64,000 nucleotides of DNA from Pedobacter changchengzhani (GCF_004354365.1 NZ_SJCY01000004.1:248001-312000), one strand, 5' to 3'; positions 27,634 through 36,668 are shown, counted from the stretch's first letter. The notes: generated by a model from the sequence alone, not told the origin. Program-made: numbers and translations.

Positions 27634-28575
27634 CTACCCTTCAACAATTACACTATCTAACTTGCTGTAATCCAGTACAATTTTGCCTTCACTATTATGG
27701 TAGTACATCATTTCAAAACGGGCATTCATTTTAATATCATCTTCTTGATAACTCGTTCTGGTGTGAATAGTCTGCGAGAATGTATCATCAAATGCCTTCA
27801 ATATTAGTATAATTTCTACTTGAGCTTGCTTAATATCTGCTAATGTTTTTTCAAATAGCGGGCTATCCTCATTTATGGGATGAACTAAAGTCCAGTTTAA
27901 GGACAACACACTTATTTTATCCCGTTCTAGCAGTAAAGGATAATAACTTCGTTTAGATTTTCCGTCAACAATTTCGTTAAATGTAATATACATTTGTGCT
28001 TCAATCTCAATTAAAGAATTTCTCCTTAAGTTTACCAAACGGCACATCAAGCCCATTTTATCTTGATAGGGCGAAATAACTATATTTTTGCTAAACGAAA
28101 CTTTTGATGTTGGTCTGCTAAATCGGCCGTAAAGTAAGCCTGTGGCCAATGCGAAAGCAAGTAAACCCAACATACTTTCGAAAGCTGCTACAATGGATGT
28201 CATAAAACCTTGTGGCGAAATATGGCCATAACCAACCGTCGAAATTGTTTGTGCAGAGAAGAAAAATGCATCAAAAAATTGATCTCGTGGTGTTTTGCCC
28301 ATTGCTCCGTTTAAATGCTCGATACCAATAATATTATAGGTAACTGCAAATAAGGTGTTTACGAGCAGGTAAACGATTAAAATAACTAAGAAAAAACGAG
28401 ACCAGCCCATAGTAACCAACTTAGTATAGGTGTCATCAAATTTAAACCATGGCAAGCCTGTGCGTTCAATATTTGGAGTGCCATCAACATTTAAAGCACG
28501 TTGGTTTTTAACTACCGGATTCGAACTAAAACCCAAATCATCATTAAATTGTATTTTTCTTTTAAAAAAGGGCAT
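27634..28575 (-). CDS. Inward-rectifier potassium channel (KirBac-like)
   Basis: Start taken at 28575 (MPFFKRKIQFNDDLG), giving 313 aa; an in-frame ATG at 28641 would run through the trp promoter and leader on the other strand. Two membrane helices at about 61-83 and 127-150 flank a pore loop with the K+ selectivity filter TVGYG at 113-117. The C-terminal ~160 residues are the immunoglobulin-like cytoplasmic Kir domain. Forms a tetrameric K+ channel in the inner membrane. Divergent from the trp operon. Confidence 0.9.
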   Translation of the reverse strand: MPFFKRKIQFNDDLGFSSNPVVKNQRALNVDGTPNIERTGLPWFKFDDTYTKLVTMGWSRFFLVILIVYLLVNTLFAVTYNIIGIEHLNGAMGKTPRDQFFDAFFFSAQTISTVGYGHISPQGFMTSIVAAFESMLGLLAFALATGLLYGRFSRPTSKVSFSKNIVISPYQDKMGLMCRLVNLRRNSLIEIEAQMYITFNEIVDGKSKRSYYPLLLERDKISVLSLNWTLVHPINEDSPLFEKTLADIKQAQVEIILILKAFDDTFSQTIHTRTSYQEDDIKMNARFEMMYYHNSEGKIVLDYSKLDSVIVEG

Positions 28576-28591
28576 ATTTTTAATAAAGATT

Positions 28592-28622
28592 TTTGGATTT
28601 ATAAAAATTATATCAATATTTG
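28592..28622 (+). promoter_or_regulatory. trp operon promoter
   Basis: TTTG at 28592-28595, 19-bp spacer, AATATTTG at 28615-28622 (one mismatch to TAnnTTTG). Expected start near 28628, seven nt before the leader peptide ATG. It lies between the divergent channel gene and the leader. Confidence 0.75.
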
Positions 28623-28634
28623 TTCCATACAAAA

Positions 28635-28688
28635 ATGACAATTAAAAACTTAAATATCAACTGGTGGTGGCATAACGAAAATCGTTAG
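28635..28688 (+). CDS. trpL: trp operon leader peptide
   Basis: A 17-codon ORF encoding MTIKNLNINWWWHNENR and a TAG stop. Three consecutive TGG codons (28662-28670) are the hallmark of a Trp-sensing leader peptide: when charged tRNA-Trp is scarce the ribosome pauses there. The stop codon at 28686-28688 directly abuts the antiterminator strand, as classical attenuation requires. It is preceded by a -33/-7 promoter, followed by a terminator at 28733, and the first downstream gene is trpD. Seen directly in the sequence; the mechanism is by analogy with enterobacterial trpL. Confidence 0.88.
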   Translation: MTIKNLNINWWWHNENR

Positions 28689-28767
28689 GCAAATTCTATT
28701 GTTGTATATTTTAAAAATATTCAAACATAATTAAAAGGATTGCCCAAAAAGCAATCCTTTTTTTTTT
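28688..28767 (+). promoter_or_regulatory. trp attenuator (antiterminator and intrinsic terminator)
   Basis: The terminator is AAAAGGATTGC (28733-28743), loop CCAAAAA, GCAATCCTTTT (28751-28761) and a T-tract to 28767. The alternative antiterminator strand GGCAAATTCT (28688-28697) can pair with AGGATTGCC of the terminator 5' arm: five pairs, a bulged A, then four pairs including one G-U. A ribosome paused on the Trp codons leaves this strand free; a ribosome at the stop codon covers it, so the terminator forms. No plus-strand gene ends nearby that the terminator could otherwise serve. Confidence 0.85.
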
Positions 28768-28798
28768 AACCGTCAGGCTTTAGAGGTTTTCCTTTAAG

Positions 28799-28829
28799 CT
28801 TGAACTTAGTTTAATAACTTATACTTTTC
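28799..28829 (+). promoter_or_regulatory. Possible second trp promoter beyond the attenuator
   Basis: CTTG at 28799-28802, 19-bp spacer, TACTTTTC at 28822-28829; one mismatch in each box. It would start transcription near 28835, 34 nt before trpD and independent of the attenuator. Confidence 0.35.
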
Positions 28830-28868
28830 GTCATTCGTTCTTCGCAATGATGATTTTTTAAAGAGAAA

Positions 28869-29855
28869 ATGAAAAAAATATTAGGTCATTTATTTGAGAA
28901 TAAAAGTTTTAGTAGGGAAGAGGCGAAGCACATTTTAATATCGATTACGCAAGGTGAGTTCAATTCATCGCAAATTGCATCTTTTATTACGGCTTACGCC
29001 ATGCGCAATATTACAGTTGATGAATTACAAGGTTTCAGAGACGCGATGTTAGATTTATGCCTTCAAATTGATTTTCAAGGCTATGATTTAATCGATTTGT
29101 GTGGCACTGGCGGGGATGGGAAAGATACATTTAATATTTCTACATTGGCCTCATTTGTTGTTGCAGGCGCGGGGCACAAAGTTGCGAAACATGGTAATTA
29201 TGGCGTTTCTTCGGGTTGCGGTTCATCAAATGTAATGGAGTATTTAGGTTATACTTTTACCAATGATGAAGCGACTTTGAAAAGGAATTTAGATGATGCT
29301 GGAATTTGCTTTCTACATGCGCCGCTCTTTAATCCTGCAATGAAAATAGTAGCACCAATTAGAAAAGATTTAGGCGTAAAAACATTTTTTAATATGCTCG
29401 GTCCAATGGTTAATCCTTCGCATCCCAAATATCAAATGGTGGGTGTTTTTAGTTTAGAATTGGCACGGTTGTACAACTATTTATATCAAGACACCGACAA
29501 AAAATATACGATTGTACACGCTTTAGAAGGTTATGATGAAATTTCTTTAACCTGCGACGTGAAAACTTTTAGCAATAAAGGCGAAAGCATTTTAACTTTA
29601 AATGAAATGGGTTTCCAAAAGGTTGATCAAAATGCGATTAAAGGTGGCGATACAGTAGCATCATCAGCAAAAATATTTACAAATGTTTTAAATGGTACCG
29701 CTACCGAAGTGCAAAATAGCGTGGTGCTTTGCAATGCGGCATTGGCCATAAAAACGATAAAACAAAGCGCAAGTTTTGCCGATTGCTTTTATGAAGCCGA
29801 AGAATCTCTTCTAAGTAAAAAAGCTTTAACCAGTTTTAAAAAGTTAGTGGCCTAA
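28869..29855 (+). CDS. trpD: Anthranilate phosphoribosyltransferase
   Basis: Joins anthranilate to phosphoribosyl pyrophosphate, the second dedicated Trp step. 328 aa; PRPP-binding GTGGDGKDTFN at residues 79-89 and KHGN at 107-110 are intact, and no glutaminase domain is fused. First structural gene after the trp attenuator. Its stop overlaps the trpF start (TAATG), so the two are translationally coupled. trpE and trpG, usually upstream in Bacteroidetes, are absent here. Confidence 0.95.
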   Translation: MKKILGHLFENKSFSREEAKHILISITQGEFNSSQIASFITAYAMRNITVDELQGFRDAMLDLCLQIDFQGYDLIDLCGTGGDGKDTFNISTLASFVVAGAGHKVAKHGNYGVSSGCGSSNVMEYLGYTFTNDEATLKRNLDDAGICFLHAPLFNPAMKIVAPIRKDLGVKTFFNMLGPMVNPSHPKYQMVGVFSLELARLYNYLYQDTDKKYTIVHALEGYDEISLTCDVKTFSNKGESILTLNEMGFQKVDQNAIKGGDTVASSAKIFTNVLNGTATEVQNSVVLCNAALAIKTIKQSASFADCFYEAEESLLSKKALTSFKKLVA

Positions 29856-30493
29856 TGAAGCACCTAAAACTTAAAGTTTGTGGAATGAAATTCGCTTCGA
29901 ATATTGCTGCTGTGGCAGATTTGGCGCCAGATTATTTGGGATTTATTTTTTACGAAAAATCGCCACGGTTTATTAGCGATGTTTCGGCAGAGCTGATTAA
30001 ATATGTGCCTGCTGAAATTAAAACAGTAGGGGTTTTTGTGGATGAAGATTTGTTGAAGGTTAAGGAAAAGGTTAATCTGTTAAATTTAAAAGCAGTGCAA
30101 TTACATGGGAAGGAATCGCCAGCTTACTGCATAGAATTAAAGGCTTCGTTTAGTCATTTGGAAGTGATCAAGGCATTTGGTATTGATGAAAATTTTGATT
30201 TTTCGATACTCGATGAATATGTAAACGGTGTTGATTACTTTTTATTCGACACTAAAACTGCAACGCACGGTGGCTCTGGTAAAACATTTAGTTGGCAAAT
30301 TTTAACGAAATATACGCTGGCAAAACCTTATTTTTTAAGTGGCGGAATCGATTTAGAACAAATCATCGCGATAGCTGAGATAGAAGATGCAAGATTATAT
30401 GCGTTGGATATTAACAGTAGGTTTGAAACAGCGCCAGGTTTAAAAGATGTAGCGCGTATTGAAAAATTTATAGCAGAATTAATTGAGAATTAA
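29855..30493 (+). CDS. trpF: Phosphoribosylanthranilate isomerase
   Basis: Third step of Trp synthesis, an Amadori rearrangement. 212 aa TIM barrel with the catalytic Cys in KVCGMKFASNI near residue 9, then YLGFIFYEKSPR, VGVFVDE, LQLHG-type AVQLHG, FDTKTATHGGSGKTF and FLSGGID near the phosphate site. Overlaps trpD by one base. trpC, which normally lies between trpD and trpF in this phylum, is missing from the operon. Confidence 0.95.
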   Translation: MKHLKLKVCGMKFASNIAAVADLAPDYLGFIFYEKSPRFISDVSAELIKYVPAEIKTVGVFVDEDLLKVKEKVNLLNLKAVQLHGKESPAYCIELKASFSHLEVIKAFGIDENFDFSILDEYVNGVDYFLFDTKTATHGGSGKTFSWQILTKYTLAKPYFLSGGIDLEQIIAIAEIEDARLYALDINSRFETAPGLKDVARIEKFIAELIEN

Positions 30494-30601
30494 TAATTCT
30501 TCGCAAAGCGGAAGATTAATCATCTTATAAATTTTACAATGATTATTAAAGAAATAAATTTATTCAATTCGGTTTTACCGATAAAGATTTGATAAAATAT
30601 T

Positions 30602-31783
30602 ATGAATTACAAAGTAAACGAAAAAGGATATTATGGAGATTTTGGTGGAGCATATATCCCTGAAATGCTTTATCCAAACGTGGAAGAACTGCGCCAAAAT
30701 TATTTACAAATTATTGCTGAGCCTGATTTTCAAAAAGAATTTCATCAGTTAATGAAAGATTATGTTGGTCGCCCTTCGCCTTTATATTTAGCAAAAAGAT
30801 TATCGCAAAGGTATGGCGCAAACATTTTTTTAAAGCGTGAAGATTTAAACCACACTGGCGCACATAAAATTAACAACACCATTGGCCAAATTTTGCTTGC
30901 CGAGAAATTGGGTAAGAAAAGAATTATAGCCGAAACAGGTGCTGGTCAGCATGGTGTAGCAACAGCAACGGTTTGTGCGCTGCGAAATTTAGAATGCGTT
31001 ATTTACATGGGCGAGGTGGATATAGAGCGCCAAGCACCAAACGTTGCGCGTATGAAAATGTTAGGTGCAAAAGTCGTTCCTGCAAGTTCGGGTAGTAAAA
31101 CGTTAAAAGATGCAACAAATGAGGCGATGCGCGATTGGATTAATAACCCAATTGATACACATTACATCATCGGTTCGGTAGTTGGGCCACACCCTTATCC
31201 AGATATGGTTGCGCTTTTCCAATCAATCATTTCTGAGGAGACCAAAAAGCAACTTATAGAACAAACAGGAAACGATCAACCTGATTATGTTTTAGCTTGT
31301 GTTGGCGGTGGAAGTAATGCAATGGGTATGTTTTATCATTTTATGGATGATGAAAATGTACAGTTAATTGCAGTAGAAGCAGCTGGAAAAGGCGTTTCTA
31401 GTGGTTTTTCTGCAGCTACAACTTATTTAGGTAAAGAAGGGGTTTTACATGGCAGTAGAAGTATTTTAATGCAAACTCCCGACGGACAAGTTGTAGAACC
31501 ACATTCGGTTTCTGCAGGTTTGGATTATCCAGGTATTGGCCCACAACATGCACACTTATTTAAAACTGGTCGTGGAAAATATGTTTCCATTACCGATGAA
31601 GAAAGTTTAGAAGCGGGTTTACTTTTAACGCAACTTGAAGGCATTATTCCTGCAATTGAAACCGCACATGCATTGGCTTATTTAGAAAAAATGGAGTTTA
31701 AAGCAGGTGATAATGTTGTGGTTTGTTTATCCGGTAGGGGAGACAAGGACTTAGATACGTACATTAAATATTTTAATTTATAG
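30602..31783 (+). CDS. trpB: Tryptophan synthase beta chain
   Basis: PLP enzyme joining indole and serine; partner of TrpA. 393 aa. The PLP lysine is K89 in [13 protein letters not shown] and the phosphate-binding GGGSNAMG lies near 237-244. AETGAGQHG and the C-terminal SGRGDKD are intact. 108 bp after trpF and 79 bp before trpA, with no strong terminator in either gap. Confidence 0.97.
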   Translation: MNYKVNEKGYYGDFGGAYIPEMLYPNVEELRQNYLQIIAEPDFQKEFHQLMKDYVGRPSPLYLAKRLSQRYGANIFLKREDLNHTGAHKINNTIGQILLAEKLGKKRIIAETGAGQHGVATATVCALRNLECVIYMGEVDIERQAPNVARMKMLGAKVVPASSGSKTLKDATNEAMRDWINNPIDTHYIIGSVVGPHPYPDMVALFQSIISEETKKQLIEQTGNDQPDYVLACVGGGSNAMGMFYHFMDDENVQLIAVEAAGKGVSSGFSAATTYLGKEGVLHGSRSILMQTPDGQVVEPHSVSAGLDYPGIGPQHAHLFKTGRGKYVSITDEESLEAGLLLTQLEGIIPAIETAHALAYLEKMEFKAGDNVVVCLSGRGDKDLDTYIKYFNL

Positions 31784-31855
31784 ATATGAGACAATAGATA
31801 TGAGATATTAGACTATGAGTCTATTTCTCAAATCTCAAATCTCAAATCTCAATTC
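31783..31855. repeat. Imperfect GATATGAG / CTCAAATCT inverted repeat between trpB and trpA
   Basis: Iterated GATATGAGA units are followed by iterated CTCAAATCT units, making a loose fold-back. It carries the same motif family as 934-1016. It sits between cotranscribed genes, so it may affect relative trpB/trpA expression. Confidence 0.5.
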
Positions 31856-31862
31856 TATTGAA

Positions 31863-32630
31863 ATGAACAGAATAAAACAACTCTTCGAAAAGAAGAAAAA
31901 TATATTATCTATTTATTACACAGCAGGTTATCCTGATTTGATAGATACAGTTAGAATTGCTGAGGCTTTAGAGAAATCTGGTGCTGATATGCTCGAAATT
32001 GGTTTTCCGTATTCAGATCCTGTTGCCGATGGGCCAGTTATACAGGCGAGTAGTAAGCAATCGCTGGATCAAGGCATGACGCTGAATATTTTATTTGGGC
32101 AACTGAAAGAATTACGTAAAAACGTAACCATTCCGGTGTTATTAATGGGCTATGTAAACCCTGTTTTGCAGTTTGGTGTAGAAAATTTTTGTAAAGCTTG
32201 TGCCGAAGTTGGTGTTGATGGGTGTATCGTTCCAGATTTGCCAATGGTTGAATATGAAGAATTTTACAAAGGTTATTTTGAAGAACATAATTTAAGTAAT
32301 GTGTTTTTAATAACGCCGCAAACTGCTGATGAACGCATCAAAAAAATCGATAGCCTCACTAATGGTTTTATTTATTTGCTTTCTTCGTCGGCTACAACAG
32401 GTAAAAATTTAGAGGTTGGTAATACTACCGAGGCGTATTTCAGTAGAATTCAGAATATGAATTTGAAAAACCCAACTATGATTGGTTTCGGGATAAGCGA
32501 TAAGCAAACTTTTGATAAGGCTTGCGCATATTCGAATGGGGCAATTATTGGTACCGCATTTGTGAAAGCGATTGCTAACGGTAATATTGAACAGAATGTT
32601 AGTGATTTTATGAAAAACTTTAAAGGTTGA
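31863..32630 (+). CDS. trpA: Tryptophan synthase alpha chain
   Basis: Cleaves indole-3-glycerol phosphate to indole, channelled to TrpB. Start at 31863 (MNRIKQLFEKKK) fits the family; an upstream ATG at 31815 would read through repeat DNA. 255 aa with catalytic Glu45 (MLEIGFPYSDP) and Asp56 (VADGP), and GFGIS near the phosphate site. Last gene of the operon; a MITE-like element whose fold-back could stop transcription begins 31 bp after the stop. Confidence 0.95.
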   Translation: MNRIKQLFEKKKNILSIYYTAGYPDLIDTVRIAEALEKSGADMLEIGFPYSDPVADGPVIQASSKQSLDQGMTLNILFGQLKELRKNVTIPVLLMGYVNPVLQFGVENFCKACAEVGVDGCIVPDLPMVEYEEFYKGYFEEHNLSNVFLITPQTADERIKKIDSLTNGFIYLLSSSATTGKNLEVGNTTEAYFSRIQNMNLKNPTMIGFGISDKQTFDKACAYSNGAIIGTAFVKAIANGNIEQNVSDFMKNFKG

Positions 32631-32661
32631 TGATTTTATAGATTAACTGAAATGGCGGGAC

Positions 32662-32874
32662 GAGGCTGTCTCAAAATTAATATTGAAATTTATTAGACAG
32701 AATAATATTGTGGGCGGTCGTCATTCCCGCGCAGGCGGGGAATCTTAATGGGACAAAATGACTAATAAATCAGTTCCTACCAATGCATTAAGATACCCAG
32801 TCGAGCTGAGTATGACGATAACGCCAAATTTAATTCTTTTACAATTTCTTAAATTGTCGTTTTGAGACAGCCTC
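32662..32874. mobile_element. 213-bp MITE-like element, copy 1
   Basis: Perfect 15-bp terminal inverted repeats GAGGCTGTCTCAAAA (32662-32676) and TTTTGAGACAGCCTC (32860-32874). The interior has GTCATTCCCG/GGGAATCTTA and CCCAGTCGAGCTGAGTATGACG blocks. About the same length and layout as 38337-38546. Non-coding. Followed by a T-run, so it could also act as the trp operon terminator. Confidence 0.8.
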
Positions 32875-32979
32875 TTTTTTTTTGAAAACAAAGTTTATTT
32901 CTGAATTTATATTGCCTTTTAGCCACATTTCGATCATTAATCATTAGAATTGATATTTTATCAATGGTTTTTGAACATC

Positions 32980-33060
32980 GCTAGCGTTAACGATTGCAAC
33001 GATATCCTTTTTGGTTTTTTCTACCAAAAAATAAAGTGGAAAGCGTGTTAAAACGCCCAA
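32980..33060. repeat. Dispersed intergenic repeat (copy 2 of 2)
   Basis: Same ordered blocks as 10320-10405, including the TTTTTGG/CCAAAAA hairpin. With the MITE-like element it accounts for the recognisable content of the 532-bp gap between trpA and nhaA. Confidence 0.7.
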
Positions 33061-33162
33061 ATCTAATCTTAAATAAGTTTTAATTATCGAATTGAGTTTT
33101 CTAAGCTTCGACCTCCAAGTGTTAAATATTATCTTTTTTGCAAACTAAATCGAAAATTTAGC

Positions 33163-34332
33163 TTAACGTTTCGAGGCATTAAATTTTAAGAAGAAAAATC
33201 CAACTGCACCAGAAAAAACTGAAGCTGTTAAAATAGCAAATTTTGCTTCTGCGATATGTAAAGGGTCGACAAAAGATAATAACGAAATAAATATCGACAT
33301 GGTAAAACCGATCCCGGCTAACATTCCAATGCCTAATATATGTTTCCAATCCGCTTTACTCGGTAACTTAGCAAATTTGGTTTTAACGGCAATCCAAGAG
33401 AATAATGAAACACCAATTGTTTTACCAACGAATAACCCAAGGATAATGCCCAAGCCCAACGGAGAAATTAATCCCATTATCATTTCCTTTTCGAAAGTGA
33501 TATTTGTATTGGCCAAGGCGAAAATCGGCATAATTAAAAACGCAACTGGCTTAACCAAAAAATGCTCTAGTTTTTCTAAGGGCGATTCTTCGTCGGTATC
33601 GTTAGTTGGAATTGTGAATGCCAAAATTACGCCAGCAATTGTAGCATGAATGCCCGAATGGTGTACCAAGTACCAAAGCAAAATTCCAGGAATTAAATAA
33701 AACCAAAGCGACTTTACGTTAAAATAGTTAAGTAATAATAGTATTGCAATTATGCCACCGGCGATGTATAAATAGTTCCAATGAATTTCATTCGTATAAA
33801 AAATGGCAATAACCGAAATCGCACCTAAATCATCGACAATAGCCAACGCAGCCAAGAATATTTTCAAAGAAGCTGGAATACTTTTGCCAAGCAAAGCTAC
33901 AATTGCCAATGCAAAAGCAATATCAGTCGCCATCGGAATTCCCCAACCTTTTGCGGTTGCTTGCCCATTATTAAAAATAAAATAAATAGTCGCCGGAATA
34001 ATTATGCCGCCTAAGGCAGCAAAAACGGGTAAGGTAGCTTTTTTAATGGTTGATAATTCACCTTCAATCAGTTCTCTTTTTATTTCTAAGCCAACCAAAA
34101 GAAAAAATATAGCCATTAAGCCATCATTAATCCACGCAGAAACGCTATAAACAATAGGAGTAGAGCCAATATTGAAACCTAAGGATTGAGTTAGTAAATT
34201 TGAAAAATTAGATGCGTAGCCAGAGTTTGCTATTAATAATGAAACGACTACGCAAAGTATAAGTACGATACCGCCATTTTTTTCCGAATCAAAAAATTCT
34301 TTAAAAACGGTTGCATTTATTTTTTTTCTCAT
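33163..34332 (-). CDS. nhaA: Na+/H+ antiporter NhaA, paralogue 1
   Basis: Inner-membrane antiporter expelling Na+ in exchange for H+. 389 aa, about 12 membrane helices. The paired aspartates of the ion site are in ALAIVDDLGAI and the pH/assembly regions (SAWINDGLMAIFFLLVGLEIKRELIEGEL) are conserved. Immediately follows, on the same strand, a second nhaA at 34745-35929 with high similarity throughout, so the pair is a tandem duplication. Confidence 0.95.
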   Translation of the reverse strand: MRKKINATVFKEFFDSEKNGGIVLILCVVVSLLIANSGYASNFSNLLTQSLGFNIGSTPIVYSVSAWINDGLMAIFFLLVGLEIKRELIEGELSTIKKATLPVFAALGGIIIPATIYFIFNNGQATAKGWGIPMATDIAFALAIVALLGKSIPASLKIFLAALAIVDDLGAISVIAIFYTNEIHWNYLYIAGGIIAILLLLNYFNVKSLWFYLIPGILLWYLVHHSGIHATIAGVILAFTIPTNDTDEESPLEKLEHFLVKPVAFLIMPIFALANTNITFEKEMIMGLISPLGLGIILGLFVGKTIGVSLFSWIAVKTKFAKLPSKADWKHILGIGMLAGIGFTMSIFISLLSFVDPLHIAEAKFAILTASVFSGAVGFFFLKFNASKR

Positions 34333-34744
34333 AATTACTGTTTAAAAAATTCGTGTGCTCGTAAATGTTTGTTAAATATTGAGCGGCCGAAACGGATTAT
34401 TATCCGAAACACAAAGTTAAAAAAAACGCTAACTTGAGTTTGATATTTTTCATTAATTTAATCAAAAACCTGCATTTAATCTTTAATATTTTTTCGGCTT
34501 CTGTTGAATTTGAAACGCTAATGATTACTAAGCTGAGTTCGATAATTGTTTTATTGGAAATAGTGCTCCATTGGCATTACACTTAGGCTCATCGTCTTGC
34601 TGTCCCGACTTCTCGGGATCAGCAACTTTCCTGCTACAAAGACCCTGAACTGAATTCAGGGTGACGGCCGCTCTAACCAAAAACCTGAGTTTAATTTTTA
34701 ATTTTTTTTTTGGATTTCTGTATAATTTGAAACGCTAATAGGTG
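34333..34744. repeat. Repeat-rich gap between the two nhaA genes
   Basis: 412 bp. Contains CCCGA-CTTC-TCGGG (34604-34617) and CCCTGAA-CTGAA-TTCAGGG (34643-34661) dyads. The stretch 34462-34535 is an imperfect direct repeat of 34677-34752 (shared AAACCTG, TTTAAT and TTTGAAACGCTAAT blocks), likely left by the gene duplication. Confidence 0.5.
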
Positions 34745-35929
34745 CTAAACTGGAACGTTTTCACCAACCAAGTTATCGTCAGAGTTTAGTGATTTTAAAA
34801 ATACAAAACCGACAATACCAGAAAATACTGAAGCAGTTAAAATTGCAAATTTTGCTTCTGCAATATGTAGAGGATCAACAAAAGAGAGCAACGAAATAAA
34901 TATCGACATCGTAAAACCGATCCCCGCCAACATACCTAGGCCTAATATGTGCTTCCACCCTGCACCTGTAGGCAAATCTGCAAATTTTAATTTAACAGCG
35001 AGCCAACTAAAAAGTGTTACGCCAATGGTCTTGCCGGCGAACAAGCCAAAAATAATACCCAACCCCAATGGGGATATTAAACCCTTTAACATTTCTTTTT
35101 GAAACGTAATGTTGGTGTTCGCTAAAGCAAAAATCGGCATAATTAAATAACTAACGGGCGTAGTTAAAATGCCTTCCAATCTTTCTAATGGCGATTCAAC
35201 TGCTGTATCGTTTGTGGGGATAGTAAGTGCTAAAAGTACACCTGCAATGGTTGCATGGATGCCGGAATGATGTATAAAATACCATAAAAATATGCCAGGT
35301 ATTAAATAGAAGAAAAGATTTTTTACGCCCATATAATTGAACAAAATTAGCAGTGCTAAAATTCCTCCGGCATAAGCTAAGTATTCGAAATGAATTTGGT
35401 TGGTGTAAAAAATTGCGATAACCAAAATTGCGCCTAAATCATCAACAATGGCCAAGGCAGCAAGAAATATTTTTAAACTTACAGGAACACTTTTTCCCAA
35501 AAGAGAGATGATGGCCAGCGCAAAAGCAATATCAGTTGCCATCGGTATTCCCCAACCGGCGCCTGTTTCTTTACCAGTATTAAACAAGAAATAAATTAAA
35601 GCAGGAAACAACATGCCGCCCATTGCGGCAATTACTGGTAATGATGCAGATTTAACTGTTGATAATTCGCCTTCAATTAGCTCGCGTTTAATTTCTAAAC
35701 CAACCAACAAAAAAAATATGGCCATTAAGACATCATTTATCCATGCTAAAATGCTGTAATTTACAGTGCCAAAACCAAGTTTGGTTTCTAAAAAAGCTTC
35801 AAAGGTTTCTTTTAAATCGCTATTTGCAATAAAAAGAGAAATTGCAACACAGAATAAAAGTATAATTCCACTTACTTGGCCTGATCGAAAAAATTTATTG
35901 AAAATATAGAGATTAATGACTTTAGCCAT
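34745..35929 (-). CDS. nhaA: Na+/H+ antiporter NhaA, paralogue 2
   Basis: 394 aa with the same architecture as the neighbouring paralogue: INDVLMAIFFLLVGLEIKRE, TDIAFALAIISLLGKSVP and the AIVDDLGAI aspartate pair. Divergence is greatest in the N-terminal 40 residues and at the C-terminus, which ends in a short polar tail. Two nhaA copies could differ in pH range or salt response; the sequence does not show which. The tsaC-type gene lies 37 bp upstream on the same strand. Confidence 0.95.
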   Translation of the reverse strand: MAKVINLYIFNKFFRSGQVSGIILLFCVAISLFIANSDLKETFEAFLETKLGFGTVNYSILAWINDVLMAIFFLLVGLEIKRELIEGELSTVKSASLPVIAAMGGMLFPALIYFLFNTGKETGAGWGIPMATDIAFALAIISLLGKSVPVSLKIFLAALAIVDDLGAILVIAIFYTNQIHFEYLAYAGGILALLILFNYMGVKNLFFYLIPGIFLWYFIHHSGIHATIAGVLLALTIPTNDTAVESPLERLEGILTTPVSYLIMPIFALANTNITFQKEMLKGLISPLGLGIIFGLFAGKTIGVTLFSWLAVKLKFADLPTGAGWKHILGLGMLAGIGFTMSIFISLLSFVDPLHIAEAKFAILTASVFSGIVGFVFLKSLNSDDNLVGENVPV

Positions 35930-35966
35930 TCTAATAGATTAAGTGAAAAAAATTGGATTTTAATTT

Positions 35967-36587
35967 TTAAAGATAATCTTCGATATTACCTTTTCCTTCT
36001 CGAAGGATTTCAATTTCACCGTTGGTAAAATCAATTATCGTAGATGCTTCATTATCTCCGTAACCGCCATCAATAACTAAATCTACTAAATTCTCATATT
36101 TTTCATGTATCAGTTCTGGATCGGTCGAATATTCAACCAATTCATCATCATCTTTTATCGATGTTGATAAAATAGGATTGCCGAGTTCTTTCACAATACA
36201 ACGAGCAATATTATTATCAGGCACACGAATACCAACAGTTTTTTTGTTAGAACTTAACAAATTCGGTACGTTTTTGCTCGCATTAAAAATAAATGTAAAA
36301 GGACCCGGAAGTGCTTTTTTTACAATACGAAAAGTTGTATTGTCAATTGGTTTTATATAATCAGCAATGTGGCTTAAATCGTGACAAATGAAAGAAAAGT
36401 TAGCTTTCTCTGGTTTTATTCCTCTAATTCGGCAAATTCTTTCTATCGCTTTTGGGTTTGAAATGTCGCACCCTAAACCATAAACAGTATCGGTAGGATA
36501 AATAATAATTCCGCCCTTTTTAAGTACCTCTACAACTTGCTCAATTGCTTTTTCATTTGGATTTTCTGGATAAATCTTGATTAACAT
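35967..36587 (-). CDS. L-threonylcarbamoyladenylate synthase (Sua5/YciO/YrdC family)
   Basis: Makes threonylcarbamoyl-AMP from Thr, bicarbonate and ATP for the t6A37 tRNA modification. 206 aa, single YrdC domain: GGIIIYPTDTVYGLGCD at about 30-46, PGPFTFIFNASK near 112 and SSNKKTVGIRVPDN. The form lacking the C-terminal Sua5 domain is common in Bacteroidetes and close to YciO, so activity is likely but not certain. A TAAATTTG -7 box lies at 36601-36608, 13 nt before the ATG. Confidence 0.82.
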   Translation of the reverse strand: MLIKIYPENPNEKAIEQVVEVLKKGGIIIYPTDTVYGLGCDISNPKAIERICRIRGIKPEKANFSFICHDLSHIADYIKPIDNTTFRIVKKALPGPFTFIFNASKNVPNLLSSNKKTVGIRVPDNNIARCIVKELGNPILSTSIKDDDELVEYSTDPELIHEKYENLVDLVIDGGYGDNEASTIIDFTNGEIEILREGKGNIEDYL

Positions 36588-36668
36588 AGTGTAAAAATAA
36601 CAAATTTATGGTGCCACTTGTTTAATATTATTAATCTTTGTATCATTAAACTTATTTATTCCTAAAAC

